This document shows, piece after piece, positions 16,808-25,602 of a DNA stretch of 55,821 bases (position 1 is the first letter of the stretch; the number at the start of each line of letters is the position of its first letter). The position numbers and the translations under genes were made by a program. The notes below the pieces were generated by a model. That model did no database searches. It worked only from the letters and a program-made list of their open reading frames with translations, and was not told the origin of the DNA. Source of the stretch: Mesorhizobium sp. dw_380 (lineage in GTDB: Bacteria > Pseudomonadota > Alphaproteobacteria > Rhizobiales > Rhizobiaceae); the NCBI RefSeq assembly GCF_018588885.1, contig NZ_JAFFIW010000039.1, forward strand, positions 1 through 55,821, read 5' to 3'.

Positions 16808-18304
16808 TCAGGCGGCTTCGGAAGCCGATGCCGCGGTGATCAAGGCGGATGTGGTCAGGTCGTCGCCGGTAAGTTCGCGCACGATCTGTCCGCGTGAAAA
16901 CACCAGGGCGCGATGGCAGATATGGGCGATCTCCTCGAAATCGGTCGATACCACGACAACGGCGAGACCTGCTTCGAGTGCGCGGCCGATCAGCCGGTAG
17001 ATCTCGGCCTTGGCGCCGACGTCGACCCCGGCGGTCGGGTCTTCGGCGATCAGCAGCTTTCGGTCGGTGTGGAGCCAGCGGCCGACGATCACCTTCTGCT
17101 GGTTGCCTCCGGACAGGGCTTCGATCGGCAGGGTCGGATCGTTGGGACGCAACCCGACGGAACTGCCGATCGCCTGTGCGAGCGCCGCCTCCTTGTAAGG
17201 CGACAGGAAGGAGAAAAGTCCGCGCTTGCCGGCGCCGGGATTGAGAAAGCTGTTTTCCCGGATCGACAAGGAGCCAGCGATTGATTCTTCGGTCCTATCG
17301 CGCGCGATCAGGCCGATGCCGGACGACATCGCCGCGATCGGACTGGATAGGTCCGGCACAGCCCCGTGGATCGTCACCGTCCCGGAAAAGGCTTGGCAGC
17401 CAAACAGCGTCCGGCCGACCAGTTCCTGCCCGGCGCCGCGCAATCCTACCAGACCGAGCAACTCGCCCTTGCGCACGTCGAAAGATACCGGCCCAGCGCC
17501 AGCGCAGACCAGATCGCGGACGGAACAGATCGTCTCGCCGGCCGCGGTTGCCGCCTTGGTGAAAACCTGGTTCACCGGGCGACCAACGATCATCTCGACA
17601 AGTTCGTCTGGGCTGGTGTCTGCGACCCTCTTCTGGCCGACCAACCTGCCGTCGCGCAGCACAGCGACCCGGTCGGCGATGCGGAAGATCTCGTCAAGTC
17701 GATGCGAAACGTAGATCATGCCGACGCCGCGTTGCTTGAGCGGACGGATGGCGTCGAACAGCCGCTCGACCTCGTCGGCGGGAAGACTGGCTGTCGGCTC
17801 GTCGAGCACCAGCACATCGGCCTCGGTGGCGAGCGCCCTGGCGATGGCAACCAGCGACTTTTCGGTGCGCGTCAGATCCTGGACCCGCGTCGTCGGGTCG
17901 AAATCGCAACCGACCAGCTTGAGCGCCTCATGCGCCCTCGCCTCGGTCGATCGCCAGTCGATGAGCCGCGAGCGGAGCGAAAAGCCTTGGGCCAGGCCGA
18001 CATTCTCGCCGACCGTCATCCATTCGATGAGACCAAGATCCTGATGAATGAAGGCGACGGGCTGGCGCTGGTTCGGCTGAGGCGGACGATGGTGATAGGG
18101 CTCGCCGCGAAACAGGATGCTGCCGCCGTCCGGCCGATGGATGCCGGCGAGCGTCTTGATCAGCGTTGACTTGCCGGCACCATTCTCGCCAAGCAGGGCC
18201 AGGATCTCGCCCTTGTGCAGATCGAGCGACACGTCGGAGAGCGCGCGGGTGCCGCCGAACTCCTTGGTAATCGACTTGAACTCGATCAGTTTTTCCTCGG
18301 TCAC
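16808..18304 (-). CDS. CUT2 ABC transporter ATPase (RbsA-like, tandem nucleotide-binding domains)
   Basis: 498 residues from GTG 18304, supported by GGGAGGAACG. The N-terminal domain carries Walker A GENGAGKSTLI and Walker B VLVLDEPTAS. The C-terminal domain lacks a canonical Walker A but has the signature EALSGGNQQKVIVGRWL and LLIAEDPTAGVDVG, the usual asymmetric arrangement of RbsA/MglA proteins. It energises uptake through the RbsC-like permease. It is the first gene of its transcription unit, with a promoter and a palindromic operator immediately upstream. Confidence 0.95.
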   Translation of the reverse strand: MTEEKLIEFKSITKEFGGTRALSDVSLDLHKGEILALLGENGAGKSTLIKTLAGIHRPDGGSILFRGEPYHHRPPQPNQRQPVAFIHQDLGLIEWMTVGENVGLAQGFSLRSRLIDWRSTEARAHEALKLVGCDFDPTTRVQDLTRTEKSLVAIARALATEADVLVLDEPTASLPADEVERLFDAIRPLKQRGVGMIYVSHRLDEIFRIADRVAVLRDGRLVGQKRVADTSPDELVEMIVGRPVNQVFTKAATAAGETICSVRDLVCAGAGPVSFDVRKGELLGLVGLRGAGQELVGRTLFGCQAFSGTVTIHGAVPDLSSPIAAMSSGIGLIARDRTEESIAGSLSIRENSFLNPGAGKRGLFSFLSPYKEAALAQAIGSSVGLRPNDPTLPIEALSGGNQQKVIVGRWLHTDRKLLIAEDPTAGVDVGAKAEIYRLIGRALEAGLAVVVVSTDFEEIAHICHRALVFSRGQIVRELTGDDLTTSALITAASASEAA

Positions 18305-18332
18305 AATGCGTTCCTCCCAAGATCGCCAGATG

Positions 18333-18361
18333 ATGTTATCGATAACATTTCTGAGCGTCAA
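18333..18361 (-). promoter_or_regulatory. Promoter of the transport operon with overlapping LacI-type operator
   Basis: The perfect palindrome ATGTTATCGATAACAT spans 18333-18348. On the minus strand TTGACG (18361-18356) and TAACAT (18338-18333) are 17 bases apart and form a plausible -35/-10 pair. The operator overlaps the spacer and the -10, so bound repressor would block polymerase. The same palindrome recurs at 20654 and, degenerate, at 24338. Confidence 0.8.
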
Positions 18362-18385
18362 GCAACAAAAACACTTGCCTTCCGA

Positions 18386-19270
18386 TCAGTTGGACTTGCC
18401 GTCGAGCAGGCGCATCATCTCGGCCGAATCCCTTGGCCCCAACCCGGCGGCGCAAAGCAGGCGGTGGATCTCTACAACCTGCCCGGTCATCGGCATCGGC
18501 GTCTTGGTTTTCAAGGCGAAGGCCTGCAGCGAATCCAGGTCCTTCAGCATGTTGTCGATGCGGCCGGTTGGCGAGAAATCCCGTGCGGCGAATTTCGCCA
18601 TGAACTCCTGCAGGATGCTGGAATCGGCGCGTCCGCCTTTCAGCGCGGCCGGGATCTGCTTGGGATCGACGCCGCCGGCTTCGGCAAGCTTCACCGCTTC
18701 GGCGACGGCCTGAAACAGGACCGCACAAAAGAGTTGGTTGATCAGCTTGGTCGTCTGCCCTGCCCCGCTCGGCCCCATGAGCGTGTAGTTGGCGCAGAGA
18801 TGCTGCATCACCGTGCGGGCGTTTTCGAAGTCTGCCGCCTCGCCGCCCGCCATGACCGTCAGCCGTCCGGCAAGCGCACCGGGAACGCCACCGGAAAGCG
18901 GACAGTCGACCCACTTCATACCTGTGTCGGCCGCGAGCTTGTTTGCCATCCGCGCCGTCTCGACCGGGTCGATGGACGACATGTCGATCAGCAGCTTGTC
19001 CGGCGATGCCGCGGCCGCGACACCGCTGCCGCCGAACACCACCGAACGCACGATATCGGCATGGTTCAGGCTGAGGATGACGAAGCTGCTCAGTCGCGTT
19101 GCCTCAGCAACCGACGCCGCGGCAGCGGCGCCTTTGGCAGTCAGGGCGGCAACCTTCGTGTCGTCGAGGTCGAATACCGCTACCGCCTGCTTGGCCTCGA
19201 TCAGCCGGGTGGCGATCGCCGACCCCATGATGCCGGCGCCGACAATGGCTACCTTTGCTGCTTGTGTCAT
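18386..19270 (-). CDS. 3-hydroxyisobutyrate/beta-hydroxyacid dehydrogenase family protein
   Basis: 294 residues from ATG 19270 (MTQAAKVAIVGAGIMGSAIA). The Rossmann motif VGAGIMGS is N-terminal. The substrate-binding DCPLSGGVPGALAGRL corresponds to the DAPVSGG motif. The catalytic lysine lies in GAGQTTKLINQLF, as in the family. It is NAD(P)-dependent and oxidises a 3-hydroxyacid or reduces a semialdehyde. In this cluster it may act on a C3-C6 sugar-acid intermediate. It is one base away from the kinase gene, so co-expressed. Confidence 0.85.
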   Translation of the reverse strand: MTQAAKVAIVGAGIMGSAIATRLIEAKQAVAVFDLDDTKVAALTAKGAAAAASVAEATRLSSFVILSLNHADIVRSVVFGGSGVAAAASPDKLLIDMSSIDPVETARMANKLAADTGMKWVDCPLSGGVPGALAGRLTVMAGGEAADFENARTVMQHLCANYTLMGPSGAGQTTKLINQLFCAVLFQAVAEAVKLAEAGGVDPKQIPAALKGGRADSSILQEFMAKFAARDFSPTGRIDNMLKDLDSLQAFALKTKTPMPMTGQVVEIHRLLCAAGLGPRDSAEMMRLLDGKSN

Positions 19271-19271
19271 C

Positions 19272-19838
19272 TTATCCCTTTCCCTTTGCGTTGGCAGCTG
19301 GAACGTCGCCAAGGGCACCGAGCCCCTGCAATGCCGCTTCGGCTATGCTGTCGACGGCAGCGTCGATGTACACGCTGACCACCAGCGGTTCGCCGGCCGG
19401 ATCCTCAAGCGCCGCGAACTGGCTGTCGAGCAGCGCCGGCGGAAAGAAGTGACCATGGCGCCCAGCGAGCCTGGCATGCAGCACGGCACGCGAGCCTTCC
19501 AGGTACACGAAAACCAAACGCCCGCCCGCCGCATGGCGAAGCCGATCACGATAGGATTTCTTCAGTGCCGAGCAGCTTACGACGAGCCCGCGCCTCTCGT
19601 CATGCGCCCGGCACAACGCCTCGCCAATCAAATCGAGCCAAGGCCAGCGATCCTCGTCGGTGAGGGGAATGGCCGCCGCCATTTTTTCGACATTGCCGCG
19701 CGGATGCAGCGTGTCGCCCTCGACGAAGGCGAGGCCGAGCCGAGCGGCGATCTCGACGCCGACACTGGTCTTGCCGCAGCCGCTGACCCCCATCACGATG
19801 ATGAGCCATGTCTCAGAGGCAGGTTGTGATGCCGCCAT
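19272..19838 (-). CDS. idnK: Gluconokinase (GntK/IdnK family)
   Basis: About 188 residues from ATG 19838; alternative starts at 19844 and 19865 overlap further into the SDR gene and no ribosome-binding site decides. The P-loop is GVSGCGKTSVG. The gluconokinase-specific EGDTLHPRGNVEKMAAAIPLTDEDRWPWL binds substrate, and VVSCSALKKSYRDRLR with FVYLEGS follow. It phosphorylates D-gluconate to 6-phosphogluconate. Its start overlaps the IdnO-like gene by ~26 bases. Together with IdnD and IdnO it completes the L-idonate route. Confidence 0.9.
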   Translation of the reverse strand: MAASQPASETWLIIVMGVSGCGKTSVGVEIAARLGLAFVEGDTLHPRGNVEKMAAAIPLTDEDRWPWLDLIGEALCRAHDERRGLVVSCSALKKSYRDRLRHAAGGRLVFVYLEGSRAVLHARLAGRHGHFFPPALLDSQFAALEDPAGEPLVVSVYIDAAVDSIAEAALQGLGALGDVPAANAKGKG

Positions 19839-20580
19839 CGACATAGAGCGTGTGTCCGTTGACAAAAGAGGAGGCCGGTCCGGCCAGAAACACCGCCGCG
19901 CCGACCAGTTCGCCGACGTCGCCCCAGCGTCCGGCCGGAGTGCGGTTGGTCAGCCATGTCGAAAATTCTGGGTTGTCGACCAGCGCCTGGTTGAGCGGCG
20001 TCCTGAAATAGCCCGGCGCGATGGAATTGATCTGCAGACCATACTTGGCCCAGTCGGCGCACATGCCGCGCGTCAGATTGCGCACCGCGCCCTTCGTGGC
20101 CGTATAGGGCGCGATGTTCGTGCGGGCCAACTCGCTTTGTACCGAGGCGATGTTGATGATCTTGCCGCGCTTGCGCACAATCATGAGCCGCGCCACCGCT
20201 TGCCCGACGAAAAACACGCTGGAGATGTTGGTGCGCAGCAGCTCGTCCCATTTGTCCGCGGGGAAATCCTCGAGCGGCATTCGGAACTGCATGCCGGCAT
20301 TGTTGATCAAAATGTCGATGGCGCCGATCGTGGCCTCGATCTCGGCGACGCCTTTGACGACCGCAGTGTGATCGGTCACATCGAAGACCGCCACACGAGC
20401 CTTGTGTCCCTGGGCCACCAGCGCATCCGCAGCGGCCGCGACTTTTTCGGCGCTGCGCCCGTTCAGCACGATTTCGGCGCCGTGCTGCGCCAGCCCTTCT
20501 GCCAGCGCCAGACCGATTCCCTGCCCCGAGCCGGTGACCAGGGCTCGCATGCCGGTCAAATCGAACAACGAACTGCTCAC
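19813..20580 (-). CDS. idnO: Short-chain dehydrogenase, gluconate 5-dehydrogenase type (IdnO)
   Basis: 255 residues from GTG 20580 after a strong AGGAGGAG. SDR features are TGSGQGIGLALAEGL (cofactor), NNAGMQF, the catalytic Ser in INIASVQSEL, and YTATKGAVRNLTRGM (Tyr-x3-Lys). The closing YVDGGITTCL is typical. IdnO reduces 5-keto-D-gluconate to D-gluconate; the tight link with IdnK and IdnD favours this over other SDR activities. It is the first gene of a minus-strand unit starting from the shared operator at 20654. Confidence 0.87.
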   Translation of the reverse strand: MSSSLFDLTGMRALVTGSGQGIGLALAEGLAQHGAEIVLNGRSAEKVAAAADALVAQGHKARVAVFDVTDHTAVVKGVAEIEATIGAIDILINNAGMQFRMPLEDFPADKWDELLRTNISSVFFVGQAVARLMIVRKRGKIINIASVQSELARTNIAPYTATKGAVRNLTRGMCADWAKYGLQINSIAPGYFRTPLNQALVDNPEFSTWLTNRTPAGRWGDVGELVGAAVFLAGPASSFVNGHTLYVDGGITTCL

Positions 20581-20644
20581 GCGCTCCTCCTGAGGACTGT
20601 TCCTGAAGCGGATACGATTTCCACCGCGCCGCCGCCGTGCCTAT

Positions 20645-20675
20645 TGACATGAATGTTATCGATAACATAGTCAAT
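20645..20675. promoter_or_regulatory. Divergent promoter region with central LacI-type operator
   Basis: ATGTTATCGATAACAT occupies 20654-20669. On the plus strand TTGACA (20645-20650) is followed 16 bases later by CATAGT (20667-20672). On the minus strand TTGACT (20675-20670) faces the other way. The operator lies in the spacers of both promoters and would co-repress the IdnO unit and the reductase-IdnD unit. Confidence 0.8.
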
Positions 20676-20707
20676 GGTAAAAATGAACTTGCGAAGGAGA
20701 CGACGCC

Positions 20708-21643
20708 GTGACCGACATATTGATGACAGGCCCCTATCCGGATTGGGACATGGGCGATCTCGAGGCGAAATATCGCGTCCACAAGCTCTGGCAGGCCGAG
20801 GACAAGGACGCGCTGATCGCAAGCCACGCCGCCGCGATTCGTGCCATCGCAACGCGCGGGGAGCTTGGTGCAAGTGCGGCCCTGATGGCGAAACTGCCGA
20901 ACCTTGAAATCGTCTCCTGCTATGGTGTCGGCACCGATGCCATCGACCTTGCCTACGCCAGGGCGAACGGCATCCGCGTCACCAATACGCCTGACGTGCT
21001 GACTGAGGATGTGGCCGATATCGGCATCGGGCTGCTGCTCGCCGTGGCGCGAAAAATCCCGCTGGCCGACGCCTACGTCCGCGATGGCAGCTGGCGCAAG
21101 GCCAACATGCCGCTGGTGACGCGCGTTTGCGGGAAAGGGCTGGGCATTGTCGGCATGGGCCGCGTCGGCGCGGCGGTGGCCAGGCGCGCCGCAGCCTTCG
21201 ACTGCGCTGTCGCCTACTTCGATGTGCGCAAGCGTGAGGACTTGCCCTATGCCTTCGTTGGCGATCTGGTCGAGCTGGCACGACAGAGTGAATTCATGAT
21301 CGTGACGCTTGCCGGCGGCGACAGCACGAAGCACATCATCAATGCGGATATTCTGGCCGCACTCGGACCTGACGGCATCGTCATAAACATTTCGCGCGGC
21401 AGCACCGTCGACGAGACCGCGTTGCTCGCTGCCCTGGAATCCGGTGCCATAAAGGGCGCCGGGCTCGACGTGTTCTGGAACGAGCCAACGATAGACGAGC
21501 GCTTCCTGAAGCTTTCCAACGTCGTGCTGCAACCGCACCACGCCAGCGGCACGGTGGAGACCCGCAAGGCCATGGGTCAGCTCGTTCGCGACAATCTCGC
21601 GGCCTATTTCGGCGGACATTCCTTGCTGACACCGGTTGTCTGA
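20708..21643 (+). CDS. D-isomer-specific 2-hydroxyacid dehydrogenase (2-ketoaldonate reductase type)
   Basis: 311 residues from GTG 20708 with AAGGAGA upstream. The dinucleotide motif is GLGIVGMGRVGAAVARRAAAF. Catalytic residues appear in NISRGSTVDETALLAAL (Arg), DVFWNEPTID (Glu) and LQPHHASGT (His). Such enzymes reduce glyoxylate, hydroxypyruvate or 2-ketoaldonates. Beside idnD a 2-keto-L-gulonate to L-idonate role, like E. coli GhrB, is attractive but inferred. It is the first gene of the plus-strand unit under the shared operator. Confidence 0.88.
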   Translation: MTDILMTGPYPDWDMGDLEAKYRVHKLWQAEDKDALIASHAAAIRAIATRGELGASAALMAKLPNLEIVSCYGVGTDAIDLAYARANGIRVTNTPDVLTEDVADIGIGLLLAVARKIPLADAYVRDGSWRKANMPLVTRVCGKGLGIVGMGRVGAAVARRAAAFDCAVAYFDVRKREDLPYAFVGDLVELARQSEFMIVTLAGGDSTKHIINADILAALGPDGIVINISRGSTVDETALLAALESGAIKGAGLDVFWNEPTIDERFLKLSNVVLQPHHASGTVETRKAMGQLVRDNLAAYFGGHSLLTPVV

Positions 21644-21658
21644 GAAAGGATCACCGTC

Positions 21659-22690
21659 ATGAAGTCGATCGTCATCCACGCGGCAAAAGACCTGCGGATC
21701 GAGGATACCGATCCGGGCTCCCCTGGCGCCGGACAGGTCGAGATCGCGGTCGAAGCTGGCGGCATCTGCGGCTCGGACCTGCACTACTATAACCATGGTG
21801 GCTTCGGCGCGATACGCCTGCGCGAACCGATGATCCTCGGCCACGAGGTTGCCGGCACAGTGAAAGCCATCGGCGGCGGCGTTTCCACACTCGCTGTCGG
21901 CGACCGCGTCGCGATCTCGCCCAGCCGACCCTGCAACGCCTGCCGCTACTGCCTGCAAGGCATGCAGAACCAATGCCTCAACATGCGTTTCTATGGCAGC
22001 GCCATGCCGATGCCACATATCCAGGGCGCGTTCCGCCAGCGCCTGGTCGCAGAAGCGTGGCAATGTCACAAAGTCGCCGACCACGTGTCCATCAACGAGG
22101 CCGCTTTCGCCGAGCCGTTCGCGGTGACGCTGCATGCCGTCAACCGCGCTGGCTCATTGCTGGGCAAGCGCGTCCTGATCACAGGTTGCGGGCCAATCGG
22201 AGCGCTTTGCATTGTCGCCGCACGCGCCCACGGCGCTCGCGAGATCGTCGCCACCGATGTCATGGACGGCGTCCTGGCAAAGGCGCTTGAGATCGGCGCC
22301 GACCGGATAATCAACGTCGGGGCGGAGAGCGAAAAGCTCGCCGCCTATAACGTTGATAAAGGCCACTTCGATGTGATGTTCGAAGCTTCCGGCAACGAGC
22401 GCGCGGTGCGGGCGGGGCTCGATGTCCTGAAGCCGCGCGGCGTCCTGGTCCAGCTCGGCCTCGGAGGCGATATCTCGATACCGCAAAACCAGATCGTGGC
22501 GAAAGAGATCGAACTGCGCGGAACTTTCCGCTTCCACGATGAATTCGCGCTTGCCGTCGATCTGATCAACCGCCGCCGGGTGGATGTCAGACCGCTACTG
22601 ACCGCGATCTATCCTCTCGACGAGGCGGTCGCGGCATTCGAAATCGCCGGTGACCGGAACAACTCGATGAAGGTCCAGATTGCGTTCTGA
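21659..22690 (+). CDS. idnD: L-idonate 5-dehydrogenase (zinc MDR family)
   Basis: 343 residues from ATG 21659 after GAAAGGATC, 15 bases past the upstream gene. Catalytic zinc region GGICGSDLHYYNHGGFG and GHEVAGTV; structural zinc region SRPCNACRYCLQGMQNQC; nucleotide binding LITGCGPIGAL. The MRFYGSAMPMPHIQGAFRQ segment is characteristic of idonate dehydrogenases. It oxidises L-idonate to 5-ketogluconate, which IdnO and IdnK convert to 6-phosphogluconate. Confidence 0.92.
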   Translation: MKSIVIHAAKDLRIEDTDPGSPGAGQVEIAVEAGGICGSDLHYYNHGGFGAIRLREPMILGHEVAGTVKAIGGGVSTLAVGDRVAISPSRPCNACRYCLQGMQNQCLNMRFYGSAMPMPHIQGAFRQRLVAEAWQCHKVADHVSINEAAFAEPFAVTLHAVNRAGSLLGKRVLITGCGPIGALCIVAARAHGAREIVATDVMDGVLAKALEIGADRIINVGAESEKLAAYNVDKGHFDVMFEASGNERAVRAGLDVLKPRGVLVQLGLGGDISIPQNQIVAKEIELRGTFRFHDEFALAVDLINRRRVDVRPLLTAIYPLDEAVAAFEIAGDRNNSMKVQIAF

Positions 22691-22714
22691 ATAGTCGGAC
22701 GCTGCGGACGCGCC

Positions 22715-23137
22715 TTATACAGCGTCGGCGCCGATCGCCTCCAGCGCGGCGCGAGCCACCTCGAAATCCTGCTCGCCGGTTCCCGAACCGACGCCGATGC
22801 CGCCCGCAAGGCGTCCGCCGAAGCGAATTGGCAAGCCTCCGGGCAAATTGGTCAGGCCGCCCTGCGAAGCGATCCCGGCCGAGAGCCCGGCTTCGAACGC
22901 CATACCGCCGGTGGCTGCGTTTACCGATGCCGCCGTGCGCGCCTTTGCCTGCGCTGTGCTCAGGCTCAGGAAACGAGCGCCGTCCATCCGCAGGCTGTCG
23001 AGGGTCTCGCCGCTCGCATCGACGACCACAAGACATTGCGGCACACCCATCGTGACGGCGCGCACCGCTCCGGCGGCAACGGCTTTCATGCCGCCGTCAT
23101 GCGTGAGGCTGATGGTCCTCCCTCGAAATATTGCCAT
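22715..23137 (-). CDS. GlcG/HbpS family heme-binding-like protein (DUF336)
   Basis: 140 residues from ATG 23137. The pattern VPQCLVVVDASGETLDSLRMDGARFLS followed by AQAKARTAASVN and GGLPIRFGGRLAGGIGVGSGTGEQDFEVARAAL is diagnostic of the GlcG/HbpS fold. These proteins bind heme or small ligands and often accompany 2-hydroxyacid or diol catabolism genes. It lies 40 bases downstream of the LacI gene on the same strand and is probably co-transcribed. Its biochemical role here is unknown. Confidence 0.85.
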   Translation of the reverse strand: MAIFRGRTISLTHDGGMKAVAAGAVRAVTMGVPQCLVVVDASGETLDSLRMDGARFLSLSTAQAKARTAASVNAATGGMAFEAGLSAGIASQGGLTNLPGGLPIRFGGRLAGGIGVGSGTGEQDFEVARAALEAIGADAV

Positions 23138-23177
23138 CGCAACTGCCCTTCGCCGTGTCGGAACTTGATGCAGGGAC

Positions 23178-24221
23178 TCAGGTGCTTTCGCGCTCGACGA
23201 CGCGATAACCGGTTAGGACGATTTCTTGCCGGCGCTGTTTCTCCTCGCCGCGGATTGATTGTATCAGTCTGCGAGCAGCTTGTTGCCCGATCCCGTAGCA
23301 GTCGACATTCACGGTGGTGATGCCGGGATGGCAGAAGGCGGCAACTTCATAGTCGCCGAACCCGGCGATGGCGATGTCCTGCGGCACCCGCATGCCGCGG
23401 CGCTTGCACTCCATCAGCGCGCCGAAGGCCGAGAGATCCGAGACGCAGAGCACGGCTTCAGTGTCCGGCCAGCGTTCCAGTATGCTGACGACCGCCTGGC
23501 CGCCCTGCTCGATGGAGATCGGTGGCACGCCGAAGGAAACGAGGCGACCGGGCGGCAGGCCGAGTTCCTCAATGGCTCTTATGAAGCCTTCACGCCGCTG
23601 GCTGCCGCGCGTGTCGCGCGAGGTCGTGCCACCGATGTAGCCGAATTTTCGGTAGCCTTTCCTGGCAAGCGTCTTGACTAGAAGCCCCATCGCCTCTTCG
23701 TTGGAGAACCCGACCACCTGATCGATCGGCTTCACCGGCAACTCCCAGGTTTCGACCACGGGAATGCCGGCGCCTTTCAGAAGGCGGCGGGCGCGATCGG
23801 TATGAGCGCCACCGGTCAGGATGATGCCTTCCGGCCGCCGGCGGAACATCGCCTCGATCAGCCTTTCTTCCTTCTCAGCCGTGTAGTCGGTATAGCCGAG
23901 CAGAAGCTGCAGGCCCGTGCTTTCAAGCTCGTCGGTAATGCCGCGGGCGGTGTCGGCGAAGTTGGAATTGTTGATCGAAGGGACGATAGCGGCGACGAAG
24001 CCGGTCTTGCGCGAGGACAGGCTGCCGGCTGACTGGTCGAGCACGTAACCAAGGTCGTTGACCGCGGCCAGGATCTTTTCCCGCGTGGCCTTGGACACCC
24101 GGCTGCCCTCCTTCAAAGCCCGCGAGACTGTCATGGTCGACACACCCGCCCGCAGCGCCACGTCGACCATCGTCGGCGCATGGCTCTCGCCCGATCTCGA
24201 TGATGCTGCCTTGGCCATCAT
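23178..24221 (-). CDS. LacI family repressor of the sugar-acid regulon
   Basis: 347 residues from ATG 24221 (or the adjacent ATG 24218), with GGAGCGG upstream; a further in-frame stretch to 24314 looks non-coding. The N-terminal HTH is TMVDVALRAGVSTMTVSRALKEGSRVSKATREKI with the hinge helix DQSAGSLSSRKT. The rest is a type 1 periplasmic-binding-like effector domain (AIVPSINNSNFADTARGI, GFSNEEAMGLLVKTL, ISIEQGG). It most likely binds the palindromes at 18333, 20654 and its own upstream site at 24338. The inducer is presumably idonate, gluconate or a lactone. Confidence 0.93.
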   Translation of the reverse strand: MMAKAASSRSGESHAPTMVDVALRAGVSTMTVSRALKEGSRVSKATREKILAAVNDLGYVLDQSAGSLSSRKTGFVAAIVPSINNSNFADTARGITDELESTGLQLLLGYTDYTAEKEERLIEAMFRRRPEGIILTGGAHTDRARRLLKGAGIPVVETWELPVKPIDQVVGFSNEEAMGLLVKTLARKGYRKFGYIGGTTSRDTRGSQRREGFIRAIEELGLPPGRLVSFGVPPISIEQGGQAVVSILERWPDTEAVLCVSDLSAFGALMECKRRGMRVPQDIAIAGFGDYEVAAFCHPGITTVNVDCYGIGQQAARRLIQSIRGEEKQRRQEIVLTGYRVVEREST

Positions 24222-24337
24222 GCCGCTCCGGCGGCCGGCTGCGACCTGGCCAAGGAAAGCGCTAGACGCTCGGGGACAAGGTCTCTGCGGCCTCCGGCAT
24301 CGCTCATGAACCACCCATAGGAATCAACTTCAAATGC

Positions 24338-24353
24338 ATGTTATCGATACCAC
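24338..24353 (-). promoter_or_regulatory. Degenerate LacI-type operator upstream of the regulator
   Basis: ATGTTATCGATACCAC matches the 16-bp palindrome of the two other sites at 14 of 16 positions. It lies ~117 bases upstream of the regulator start, which suggests weak autoregulation. Confidence 0.65.
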
Positions 24354-24537
24354 ATCAATAGCACAACAGCCACGGACGAAGCCCAATTGCGTCTAGACAT
24401 GGTTATGAGCACTGATTTGCGCGTCGCGATCACACTTTCGATCTGCTATCCTCCGCGCGCCCTTTGGATGGTATCATCTCGGCGAATGGGCGCAAAAGCC
24501 GCTTTCGGCGAGAGCGCATCAAATGGGAGGACTTCGC

Positions 24538-24840
24538 ATGTGCAAGGTCTTTGCCGGGCAGGATCCGGAAGGGTATCGGCTGGTCAATCGCTCAGTTCGA
24601 ATAGGTGGCCATTCAACGAGCATCCAGCTCGAGGCCACTTTTTGGACGCTGTTGGACGAGATCGCCCAGGGACAGGGGATGACGGCGTCAAAGTTCCTAT
24701 CGCTTTACGACGAAGCGTTGGAGATCAACGGCCATATCCCGAACTTTGCCTCCATGCTGCGCACTACATGCGCGCTCTACCTGCGCGACAGGCGACCACG
24801 CGACGGCGAAGCCGAGGGATTGAAGAGCAAGGCAGCCTGA
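24538..24840 (+). CDS. Ribbon-helix-helix domain protein
   Basis: 100 residues from ATG 24538, chosen because GGGAGGACTTCGC lies just upstream; an in-frame ATG at 24523 would include that site. The MCKVFAGQDPEGYRLVNRSV start and TSIQLEATFWTLLDEIAQGQGMTASKFLSLYDEAL core match the small alphaproteobacterial ribbon-helix-helix family (RHH_4). Members are presumed DNA-binding regulators; the target is unknown. It stands alone between the LacI gene and a hypothetical gene. Confidence 0.85.
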   Translation: MCKVFAGQDPEGYRLVNRSVRIGGHSTSIQLEATFWTLLDEIAQGQGMTASKFLSLYDEALEINGHIPNFASMLRTTCALYLRDRRPRDGEAEGLKSKAA

Positions 24841-25026
24841 TCGCGGGCATTGCTCAAACGCGCCTAGTACCGGAAAATCCCGTGTAGCAGCCGCCTGCTA
24901 CCAGCGACCCGAATTTTAGCGCTATGTGATATCAATGGCGAACTTTGCCGAGGCGGTGTAGGGTTCACTTCAAGAGAAGGACAAGCCGTATACTAACGGC
25001 AACGCCGAGCGAATCTGGGAGGATTC

Positions 25027-25500
25027 ATGGTCGAAATCATTTCCAAGCGGGATGGTCCGCGGCGCGAGGACATGCAGGTCAAAAGGCTGATCGAGCAGAA
25101 TCGCTCGACTATCGTTCGCCTTGCCGACCAGATCAGCGGCGGCGGCTATTCGGCTTCCAGGAAACCTCGCCAGAAGCCAAAGGCGGAAGGTCTGATCATC
25201 CACGTCGGCGGCAGTGCCGCACCCGTGGCCGAAGCCAAACCGTCCATCCAGGTCACCATCAACGGCCGCGTGATTTCGAAGGATCAGAACACAGGCCGCC
25301 AACTTCATCACATCGGCGACATCCGCGACCGGGGCGGGGACCAGATCTTCGTGCTGGCGACAAAGCAGAATGGCTTCTTCTCGCCGGTTGACGAAACCGT
25401 CGCCGAGGCACTTGCTGGCCTGGACGGATCGCGCCTCGCCGTCACCTATACCGAAGAACAGCTAGCTGCCGACATCGGCGTGAAACTTGGCATCGACTGA
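25027..25500 (+). CDS. Conserved-type hypothetical protein
   Basis: 157 residues from ATG 25027, preceded by GGGAGGATTC, a good ribosome-binding site. A basic, helical N-terminus (KRLIEQNRSTIVRLADQI) and a Lys/Arg-rich linker lead to a beta-rich second half (IQVTINGRVISKDQNTGRQLHHIGDIRDRGGDQIFVLATK). There is no signal peptide or membrane segment. I do not recognise a function. Its position before the sigma-54 activator may be coincidental, as ~100 bases separate them. Confidence 0.7.
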   Translation: MVEIISKRDGPRREDMQVKRLIEQNRSTIVRLADQISGGGYSASRKPRQKPKAEGLIIHVGGSAAPVAEAKPSIQVTINGRVISKDQNTGRQLHHIGDIRDRGGDQIFVLATKQNGFFSPVDETVAEALAGLDGSRLAVTYTEEQLAADIGVKLGID

Positions 25501-25602
25501 TCAGGCAGACGCTTGGGCGTGCTCTTCACGTCTAACCCGCGTCAGCATACAAACGCGACAGCATACAGAAATGGCATACCTCAAAGGTTCTGTGATGACT
25601 GA

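Noticed and set aside
19793..22135. 780-codon minus-strand frame spanning idnO and idnD
   Set aside because: It crosses genes on both strands in a non-coding frame and contains long Arg/Ala/Gly-rich noise.
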